Shown one piece after another: positions 37,079 to 42,488 of a stretch of 42,488 nucleotides of DNA (its first letter is position 1; every line of letters begins with the position of its first letter). The position numbers and the translations under genes are program-made. Source of the stretch: Woeseiaceae bacterium (GTDB lineage: Bacteria; Pseudomonadota; Gammaproteobacteria; Steroidobacterales; Woeseiaceae); assembly GCA_024640365.1 (NCBI GenBank), contig JAHEFE010000024.1:1-42488 (forward strand), in the 5' to 3' direction. A model generated the notes under the pieces. That model made no database searches and was not told where the DNA came from. It saw only the letters and a list, made by a program, of their open reading frames with translations.

Positions 37079-37491
37079 CTGTTTTTCGGGTAATAGATCA
37101 GTCGCGTTTTTGATAAACGGTCGTGCCAGGTCAGGCTATCCTTATCCCATAGCTGCCACCAGAACCCAAGGCCAAGTGGTACCCAGGAAATAATCGCCGC
37201 GGTGAAGCGCAGGCTTGATTGCTGCCAGGTCGGTAGCTCACCGTTTTCCTGTTGCAGCTGCAAGCCCCAGGATTGCATCCCAAGCGTACGCCCAGAGCGA
37301 CTCCAGAACCCAACGAAGAATGCATATGCGATAGCCAGCAAAGTCATCTGGTGTGGCAGCGTTCCGGACGGTACCGCCTCTCCTTTGCCAATAATCAAAA
37401 AGGGAATCGTGCCCAGGCACATCAACGCGAATACAAGTAAAAAATCGTAAAGCATTGAGCCGAGACGTCGTAAAAGACTAGCTGGTTTCAT
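37075..37491 (-). CDS. RDD family membrane protein
   Basis: Protein of 138 residues with three hydrophobic segments and the RDD layout: RRLGSMLYDFLLVFALMCLG near the start, then SRSGRTLGMQSWGLQLQ and HDRLSKTRLIYYPK at the end. The Arg-Asp-Asp pattern is relaxed here (RRLGSMLYD). RDD proteins are of uncertain transport function. From memory an RDD gene beside lptG is common in gammaproteobacteria. ATG at 37491, weak ribosome site. It is 30 nt downstream of the aldo/keto reductase gene. Confidence 0.87.
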   Translation of the reverse strand: MKPASLLRRLGSMLYDFLLVFALMCLGTIPFLIIGKGEAVPSGTLPHQMTLLAIAYAFFVGFWSRSGRTLGMQSWGLQLQQENGELPTWQQSSLRFTAAIISWVPLGLGFWWQLWDKDSLTWHDRLSKTRLIYYPKNS

Positions 37492-37521
37492 AGGGCTACT
37501 TTGCTATTTGCTAACTGAAAG

Positions 37522-38442
37522 TCATAAATTGGCGAACCAATTTTCTATTCTTCGACGCGTTGCGACGTCTGGTAACTCGCCGAATCCGGCGCCGAGATTG
37601 TCTATCATGTGATGCGCTTTCGTAGTCGCAGGGATTACACAATTTACAGCGGGGTGGCTGACTATATATTTCAGGAACAACTGACCCCAGCTCGCTGCCG
37701 AAAATTCAGCCGCCCAGTCGGGAAGTGTGCTGTTTTTCACCGCTCTGAACAGAGCTCCATTCATGAATGGCCGGTTGACCAATACAGCAATGCCGAGTTC
37801 CTGGGCGAGCGGCAAAAGTATTTCCTCAGCGTCGCGCTCACCGAGCGAATAATTAAGTTGTACAAAGTCGGGTCGCCATTTCTTCATGACATCGGCCAGC
37901 GTGACGAAAGCATTGCGGCGCGAAGTTGTCACACCGCTATATCGGATGTTGCCCCTGGCCTGCCACTCCTTAATGGTTGGCAGCTGCGTGTCCAGGTCAC
38001 GCAAATTGTGTACTTGCATCAAGTCAATTTTGTCGGTCGCCATTCGCTCCATCGATTGCCGAATTTGTATTTCGCCCGCTGCGCGGCCCTCGGTCCAAAC
38101 TTTGCTGGCGAGAAACAGTGATTGCCGGCGGTCGCTGCCACGGATGATTTCGCCGATCACGGTTTCGGCATTGCCATACATTGGGGACGTATCAACCAGG
38201 CTTGCACCGGACTTGATTAGAGTGTCGATAACGGCCGCACGTTGCACGATTGCATCTGGAGTCTCTGGTACATCAAAAGCCCTTGCGGTTCCCAGTCCAA
38301 TCACGGGCAGCGATTCGTTACTTGCTGCTATTGTTCGCTGCAAAATGTTGTCGGACGCTCCCCAGCCAATGGTTGGGCTAAGTCCCAGGCTGAGCCCAGC
38401 CTGCAAAACACTTCGACGCGTCCATTGATAAAGCGAGTTCAT
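37522..38442 (-). CDS. Tat-exported aldo/keto reductase
   Basis: A 306-residue oxidoreductase with a twin-arginine signal: WTRRSVLQAGLSLGLSP (7-23), followed by a short hydrophobic stretch to about residue 30. The aldo/keto reductase tetrad is intact: D84, Y89 (SPMYG), K114 (ASKVW) and H145 (QVHNL). Export by Tat means it folds with its cofactor, normally NADP(H), in the cytoplasm before transport. The substrate is unknown. Its ATG at 38442 overlaps the stop of the upstream transporter as ATGA, so the two are translationally coupled. Confidence 0.9.
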   Translation of the reverse strand: MNSLYQWTRRSVLQAGLSLGLSPTIGWGASDNILQRTIAASNESLPVIGLGTARAFDVPETPDAIVQRAAVIDTLIKSGASLVDTSPMYGNAETVIGEIIRGSDRRQSLFLASKVWTEGRAAGEIQIRQSMERMATDKIDLMQVHNLRDLDTQLPTIKEWQARGNIRYSGVTTSRRNAFVTLADVMKKWRPDFVQLNYSLGERDAEEILLPLAQELGIAVLVNRPFMNGALFRAVKNSTLPDWAAEFSAASWGQLFLKYIVSHPAVNCVIPATTKAHHMIDNLGAGFGELPDVATRRRIENWFANL

Positions 38443-39773
38443 GATTTCACCTGCTCTGCGTTGTCATGGTACTTAATCTTATAGGCTCTACCGAGCCATA
38501 AAACCAACCCGATCCAGATTGCTGCAATTGGTACCAACAATAAAGCGACCGTGCTTAGACCTAGAAATGCAAGATTTTTGATTAGCCATGCGCCGGTTAC
38601 GTCACCTGCACGGTATACCACCGTGTCCATGAAGTTTTTCGCTTTGTATTTAGAGGCGGCAGGAATAACAGTAAATAACATTTCACCGGCAGGCTTTGAA
38701 AAGCCGAAAGTTACACCGCGACGAATGGCATTGAATACCGCCACGAATAGAAGCACCGGATTAGCTGCCAGTAAGGCAAAACCAATCAAGGAAACGAAGG
38801 GTAAAATGGCGAGCGCGACACCAACACCAAATTTTCGAACGACGTGCCGTGCCAGCAATAACTGACCAATCAACGACATCGTGTTGGACGCCGCATCGAG
38901 CCAGGAAAAAATTCGAGTTTGATAATCCGTTCCTGCCACGGCATGGCTAATGAGTTCCGCCTGGTACATATAAACGGCCGTTCCCAAAATACTGGCGAAT
39001 ATCGTCGTTATCGACGCGACTGCTAGATAAGGCGACGTAAAGACTTCACTGATGCCCTGGAAAGGACTCCCACCAAAAGGAGTTGTGCTTTCTTTCGCAT
39101 ACGTGTGGGTTGTCGGGTCGCGACTGTCAGCCCAATCGCGCAAGCGGATCACGCAATACACGGAAAGCAACAATAGACCGGCCGATATGGGCAGTAGATT
39201 GCGGTGGCCCAAAGGAATTACCAGCACGCTGGTTAATAAGGGGCCGAGCAGAGCCCCGGCACTTCCGCCGGCGGCGATCATGCCAAACAAGCGACGCCCT
39301 TGTTCCTTGCTGTAAATATCTGCCATGAAGCTCCAGAACACGGAGACCACAAACAGGTTGAAGACGCTTAGCCAAATAAAAAATGCGCGACCAATCCAGA
39401 TTGAGCTACCACCGGTGTAATGGCTGTAACTAAATGCGGCGAAAAATAATAGAATGTTCGCTACAAAGAAGTAGTAGACCCAGGGGATAAATTGCTTGCG
39501 CGGAAAGTTGGAGGCCACCCAGCCAAATACGGGCGCCGCAAGAAGCATGATCACAAAAGTGCCTGTAAACAGCCACGGAATGTTCTGTGTTCCACCCAGT
39601 ACTGCCATCGCCTCGCGCATGGGTCTGAGCACGTAGTAGGCTGAAAGCAGGCAGAAGTAGTAGAGAAAAGACCAGAACACGGCCCGGAATTCCACTGCCT
39701 CCAAACCTATAAAAGCTCTGAGCGCCGACCTCTTATGCCCGGTATCGGCTTGATTATGTGGTGCTTCTTGCAA
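38439..39773 (-). CDS. MFS-type transporter resembling NTP/NDP exchangers
   Basis: Polytopic membrane protein of 444 residues with about 12 helices. The segments YYVLRPMREAMAVLGG, VVSVFWSFMADIYSKEQGRRLFG and GMIAAGGSAGALLGPL recall the Npt1/Npt2 (Tlc) nucleotide-transporter group, which also has many free-living bacterial relatives of unknown substrate. I therefore call it transporter-like, not a nucleotide exchanger. The start is probably TTG at 39773; no other start precedes the first helix and the ribosome site is weak. It leads the coupled pair with the Tat-exported reductase. Confidence 0.8.
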   Translation of the reverse strand: MQEAPHNQADTGHKRSALRAFIGLEAVEFRAVFWSFLYYFCLLSAYYVLRPMREAMAVLGGTQNIPWLFTGTFVIMLLAAPVFGWVASNFPRKQFIPWVYYFFVANILLFFAAFSYSHYTGGSSIWIGRAFFIWLSVFNLFVVSVFWSFMADIYSKEQGRRLFGMIAAGGSAGALLGPLLTSVLVIPLGHRNLLPISAGLLLLSVYCVIRLRDWADSRDPTTHTYAKESTTPFGGSPFQGISEVFTSPYLAVASITTIFASILGTAVYMYQAELISHAVAGTDYQTRIFSWLDAASNTMSLIGQLLLARHVVRKFGVGVALAILPFVSLIGFALLAANPVLLFVAVFNAIRRGVTFGFSKPAGEMLFTVIPAASKYKAKNFMDTVVYRAGDVTGAWLIKNLAFLGLSTVALLLVPIAAIWIGLVLWLGRAYKIKYHDNAEQVKS

Positions 39774-39899
39774 TGTGCGGGATCCAGTTGTGTGTCAGTC
39801 GGTGCTAAGCCGTACCGTGGTTTGACGAGCCTGATATCGGTTCAATAGTCGTAATAGTAATGATTCGTGGCACTGTGTCGCAAAGAAAAAAGCCTGTGC

Positions 39900-39928
39900 T
39901 TGATCTGGAATTACCGCCGTAAGATAAA
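39900..39928 (+). promoter_or_regulatory. Candidate promoter for the MAPEG gene
   Basis: TTGATC (39900-39905), a 17-nt spacer and GATAAA (39923-39928) lie about 120 nt before the MAPEG GTG. Both hexamers match four of six consensus bases. Confidence 0.3.
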
Positions 39929-40046
39929 TTATGTGCCTCGTAATTGCTTTATAACATGTCATCTAGGTCGTAGAGGAGTTCCAAATTGGTGTTATTCTCC
40001 GCCATTGCTGCGATTTTGGGGGCAGCCTTTATTTAAGGAGATGTAG

Positions 40047-40436
40047 GTGGACTTAGTGGCTATTGTTACCTTATTGGCACTGATACAAGTGTTGATTTTC
40101 GCGAATGATGTTGGCAAAGCGCGCATGCGCACAGGTATAAGTGCACCGGCGATGACAGGTGATCCGGATTTGGAGCGCCATCAGCGGGTGCATCAAAACA
40201 CCCTTGAGCAGCTGGTCATATTTTTGCCCTCACTATGGATTTTTGGTTACTACTTTGATGAGAGGATCACGGCAGCACTTGGTCTTGTATTCATCATCGG
40301 CCGCTTCATGTACCGGGCCGGTTACGTCGCGGATCCTGCCAAGCGGCACAATGGTTTTATGGTTGGCGTGGTTGCAACTGCAATATTATTATTGGGTGGA
40401 CTAGTTGGCGCTGTTTGGGCCATCGTAATCTCATAA
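40047..40436 (+). CDS. MAPEG family membrane protein
   Basis: Small membrane protein of 129 residues with four hydrophobic segments. The motif ERHQRVHQNTLEQLVIFLP is the signature of the MAPEG superfamily (membrane glutathione transferase and eicosanoid-synthesis relatives); in bacteria these are often uncharacterised. GTG at 40047 is preceded by AAGGAG at 6 nt, a very good ribosome site. The gene stands alone and is followed at once by a perfect hairpin. Confidence 0.9.
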   Translation: MDLVAIVTLLALIQVLIFANDVGKARMRTGISAPAMTGDPDLERHQRVHQNTLEQLVIFLPSLWIFGYYFDERITAALGLVFIIGRFMYRAGYVADPAKRHNGFMVGVVATAILLLGGLVGAVWAIVIS

Positions 40437-40439
40437 TAA

Positions 40440-40475
40440 AGTGCCGCAAGGACGGGTTAATGTCCTTGCGGCACT
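40440..40475. terminator. Perfect 14-bp hairpin after MAPEG, likely (bidirectional) terminator
   Basis: Arms at 40440-40453 and 40462-40475 are exact inverted copies around an 8-nt loop, starting 3 nt after the MAPEG stop. On the minus strand the stem is followed by TTTATTAT, a short T-rich run, so it suits termination of the convergent NrfJ-like gene; on the plus strand no T-run follows. It is the only strong terminator-like structure I found at any of the six convergent junctions. Confidence 0.65.
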
Positions 40476-40510
40476 ATCAATCAAGCTAACGCGGAAAGGC
40501 TGAAACTAAC

Positions 40511-40546
40511 CCGCCATTATCTGGCGGTGTAGCCCACAACGTTGTG
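40511..40546. repeat. Small hairpin and 12-bp palindrome between the MAPEG and NrfJ-like genes
   Basis: CCGCCA (40511-40516) pairs with TGGCGG (40522-40527) over a 5-nt loop, and CACAACGTTGTG (40535-40546) is a perfect palindrome. Both lie just downstream of the minus-strand NrfJ-like stop. They may add to 3'-end structure of that transcript; no protein site is recognised. Confidence 0.3.
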
Positions 40547-40551
40547 AGAAT

Positions 40552-41265
40552 TTATTTGTCGGCTTTGACCTTCGCCTCTTCCATCAGGATCGGGTACGAA
40601 TAACCTGCGCCAAAATCCTTTTCGAGAACGATGACGCCGGTTGCAATTACGACATCGCCAACGGCGGCTGTATCAGAAGTGGTGACCGTAAGGTCGCCAT
40701 TTCTGCCAGCGGTTTCACCACTACCATCCTGGAGGTGAATCCAGTTCTTGCCCATGATGTTGCTATTGAATTTAACTACTGTGCCGCGCAACGCAAATTG
40801 CTTGCCATTGTATTTATCAGGATCGGCAAACAATGCGGCAATATTTTCGCCTTCCTTGAGTGCCTTAACTTTTACAACAGCGGGTGGCTGACTATTCGCT
40901 GCTGGAGCAACTGGCATCTGCGGGGCTGCTGATGAAGCACCTGTCGTTACGTTCTTAATTCCGGCAACAAAATAGACAACGTCAAAGTCACGGTCCATGG
41001 AATTGCTGTGGAACTTGTTCATTGGCATGCCGCCGTCGGTTTGGATTTCATCTCCGACTTTTAAGGCGGTCGCAGGTCCGGCAATCCAGCGTTTTTCAGT
41101 GCCGGTATCCAAAAGTGCATAGGTATAACCGGAGGCATCCATAGTCTCCACGATTTTGCCGGAGACCAGGGTGGTCGGATCGACTGCTGCTGCGCTGCCA
41201 AATGGGGCGAGCAATACGGCTGACGAGAGGATCAGGAGGGCTGTTACAAAAGTTTTCTTAATCAC
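40552..41265 (-). CDS. Exported NrfJ-like protein with OB-type C-terminal domain
   Basis: A 237-residue protein. The signal peptide (TFVTALLILSSAVLLAPFGSAAA) gives a periplasmic product. Residues 30-105 recall NrfJ-type sequences (SGKIVETMDASGYTYALLDTG and AGPATALKVGDEI). After a Pro/Ala-rich linker comes a domain of about 100 residues with an OB-like pattern (GKQFALRGTVVKFN, NWIHLQDGSGE, GDVVIATGVIVLEKDFGAG). Function is unknown. GTG at 41265 is chosen because it puts the signal peptide at the start and follows GGAG by about 9 nt; a longer frame reaches 41295. There are no nrf genes nearby. Confidence 0.75.
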   Translation of the reverse strand: MIKKTFVTALLILSSAVLLAPFGSAAAVDPTTLVSGKIVETMDASGYTYALLDTGTEKRWIAGPATALKVGDEIQTDGGMPMNKFHSNSMDRDFDVVYFVAGIKNVTTGASSAAPQMPVAPAANSQPPAVVKVKALKEGENIAALFADPDKYNGKQFALRGTVVKFNSNIMGKNWIHLQDGSGETAGRNGDLTVTTSDTAAVGDVVIATGVIVLEKDFGAGYSYPILMEEAKVKADK

Positions 41266-41606
41266 AATTCTTTCTCCAGCGGCGCTCCACCGCATGTGCA
41301 GCGAGAGGGAGCCGATGTTGGTGGACGGATAGCACTACGACCAATGTTACGTCAATTAGTGCCGCTTGATCAGTAGGGGTTTCCTCGGATATGACTGGGG
41401 TTCCTACAGTAGCGGATGGGTTCTATGGCGCTATATGCAAAACACCCAAAGCATGCATTTATTCAGAAATTTGCGGGTGGACAGATACACAGTCTGCGAG
41501 AACAGGCGGTAATTTGATGATCAGCACTTGCTGCGAAGCTGATATTTATAGTGCCACGTTGCATAATACCGCCGTTGAATGAATGAGCTAGCCGATGGAG
41601 ATTTTA
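41266..41606. other. 341-nt divergent intergenic region
   Basis: I find no convincing gene. A 63-codon plus-strand frame (41391-41582) has no ribosome site or recognisable feature. The region should hold promoters for the NrfJ-like gene (candidate at 41326-41355) and the DsbA-family gene, for which I could not settle a promoter. Confidence 0.4.
41326..41355 (-). promoter_or_regulatory. Weak candidate promoter for the NrfJ-like gene
   Basis: On the minus strand TTGACG (41350-41355) is followed after 18 nt by TATCCG (41326-41331), about 60 nt before the GTG. The -35 is good and the -10 weak. Confidence 0.28.
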
Positions 41607-42248
41607 ATGAAGAGCATTGTTATTCCAGCATTGTTGGTGCTGCTTGCCGCAACTATATTACCCGCACAGGCGCAAAGGGCAGTGCCGGTTGTGGGGAGGG
41701 ATTACATTGAAATACCAGATGGCAGTCCGCTTGACTCCACCGACGGCACTGTCGTCGTTGAGGAGTTCTTTAACTATATCTGTCCAGGTTGCAACAGCTT
41801 CGAACCGTACTTTGCCAAGTGGACGACGAAACTGCCATCCTATGTGACGGTCGTGCATATTCCGGCGGCGTTTCGACCCGATTTCGCTCAGTATGCGCGC
41901 GCCTATTACGCCGCTCAGCAATTCAATCTTGTCGACCAGACACACGCGGCGGTATATGACGCTATACATCGCACCCACATATTGCCGGCCGAAGGTGATA
42001 GACCTGACGACGGACGAATCGCGGCATTCTATGCAAAGTATGGTGCCGACGAACAAGAGTTTCTGGCGGCTATGAAAAGTTTTGCGGTGGACGTTAAAAT
42101 CCGCCGCGCAACCGATCATATGCGGAGCAGTAAGGTGCCCAGCACTCCTGCCGTTGTCATCAATGGCCGCTATCTCGTAAAGGGCCGGACCTACGCTGAC
42201 ATTCTGCGTACTGCTGAATTCTTGATTGAGAAGGAGCATGCGCAATAG
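41607..42248 (+). CDS. DsbA-family thiol:disulfide interchange protein
   Basis: Periplasmic thioredoxin-fold oxidoreductase of 213 residues. Signal peptide IPALLVLLAATILPAQAQ; active site C59-P-G-C62 within FFNYICPGCNSFEPYF; cis-proline loop SSKVPSTPAVVINGRY. The CPGC dipeptide differs from CPHC of classical DsbA, so its redox potential may differ. ATG at 41607 has GGAG 7 nt upstream and is better than the ATG at 41595. It may introduce or exchange disulfides in exported proteins. No DsbB is visible; the neighbouring NrfJ-like gene is divergent. Confidence 0.9.
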   Translation: MKSIVIPALLVLLAATILPAQAQRAVPVVGRDYIEIPDGSPLDSTDGTVVVEEFFNYICPGCNSFEPYFAKWTTKLPSYVTVVHIPAAFRPDFAQYARAYYAAQQFNLVDQTHAAVYDAIHRTHILPAEGDRPDDGRIAAFYAKYGADEQEFLAAMKSFAVDVKIRRATDHMRSSKVPSTPAVVINGRYLVKGRTYADILRTAEFLIEKEHAQ

Positions 42249-42384
42249 TGCGTTAAGGAGCTTCAAACGATAACGACGCGCGGTACGCGCTGGCGGCGTG
42301 AGTGTCTGCTATTTCCGAAAGCGGATATTCAAACGGATAGAAAATCAACTATACGACCGGCTGCAAACGGCCAGAACCAGCCGT

Positions 42385-42488
42385 TCAACTATCTGAAGAG
42401 TGCTCCTCTAAACGCCTCTCCATGAGAGCGAAAAATGAGTCATATTGTTTGTCATCCTCAAACTCGCGGAATGGAAGCACGTGAAAGA
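42385..42488 (-). CDS. C-terminal end of an unidentified protein (cut by right edge)
   Basis: The minus strand is open from the window edge to a TGA at 42385, giving the last 33 residues of a protein (FHVLPFREFEDDKQYDSFF, then a Glu/Arg-rich helix MERRLEEHSSDS). The sequence looks coding and amphipathic but is too short to assign. It would converge with the DsbA-family gene, with about 136 nt between the stops and no clear terminator there. Confidence 0.4.
   Translation of the reverse strand, partial: FHVLPFREFEDDKQYDSFFALMERRLEEHSSDS

Noticed and set aside
39774-40046. Possible tRNA in the gap before MAPEG, suggested by a GGTTCAAT string
   Set aside because: No acceptor stem or cloverleaf can be formed around it.
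41391-41582. 63-codon Cys-containing plus-strand frame before the DsbA-family gene
   Set aside because: No ribosome site and no coding character by eye; probably chance.
1-42488. CRISPR array, insertion sequence, prophage or attachment site
   Set aside because: No spaced direct repeats, transposase, integrase or phage genes were found on either strand.

Overview
The window is a dense, core-type chromosomal segment of a gammaproteobacterium. The evidence is gene content and gene order: an Rnf/Rsx complex beside metG; apbC-dcd; purM-purN divergent from a DUF2066-CDP-alcohol transferase-permease-hda block followed by arsC-wrbA; proS beside a small lytic transglycosylase; valS-holC-pepA divergent from lptF-lptG-RDD; and a MoxR-DUF58-TgpA block. 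From memory, much of this order matches Pseudomonas and relatives. Composition is moderate in GC by eye, and many genes start with TTG or GTG. I would place it loosely among environmental Gammaproteobacteria, but cannot name a genus. No tRNA, rRNA, insertion sequence, prophage or CRISPR array was seen.

Layout. 1-2918 (minus): rsxB (cut by the left edge), rsxA and metG. 2987-7743 (minus): an accessory-looking three-gene block of two PilT/PilU-type retraction ATPases preceded by a HEAT-repeat protein fused to a complete Ser/Thr kinase. It lies between metG and apbC-dcd, which are close neighbours in Pseudomonas. 8124-9785 (plus): apbC-dcd. 9813-12228 (minus): purM-purN-DUF3108. 12329-15791 (plus): DUF2066, a CDP-alcohol phosphatidyltransferase, an AI-2E family permease and hda. 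15775-16739 (minus): arsC-like and wrbA, translationally coupled. 16896-17553 (plus): a DUF4398 lipoprotein and acylphosphatase. 17561-19864 (minus): proS and a lytic transglycosylase.

20055-25634 (plus): a phosphatidylserine decarboxylase-like protein that lacks expected catalytic residues, pssA, a type-4 uracil-DNA glycosylase, rimI, prfC and a UMF1-type MFS transporter. 25631-29508 (minus): moxR, DUF58 and tgpA. 29661-34698 (minus): pepA, holC, a small unnamed protein that appears to use an ATC start codon, and valS. 34920-37078 (plus): lptF-lptG. 37075-39773 (minus): a nucleotide-transporter-like MFS protein coupled to a Tat-exported aldo/keto reductase, then an RDD protein. 40047-42488: a MAPEG protein, a perfect 14-bp hairpin, an exported NrfJ-like/OB protein, a DsbA-family protein and the tail of an unidentified gene at the right edge.

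The genes serve mainly translation (metG, proS, valS, prfC, rimI), replication control (hda, holC, dcd, UDG), purine and phospholipid synthesis, LPS export and envelope redox chemistry. The best candidate for something undescribed is the PilT-PilT-HEAT-kinase block, which suggests phospho-control of pilus retraction. Secondary leads are the altered decarboxylase and the ATC-start gene. All starts, promoters and functions are read from sequence and remembered family knowledge; nothing was searched.
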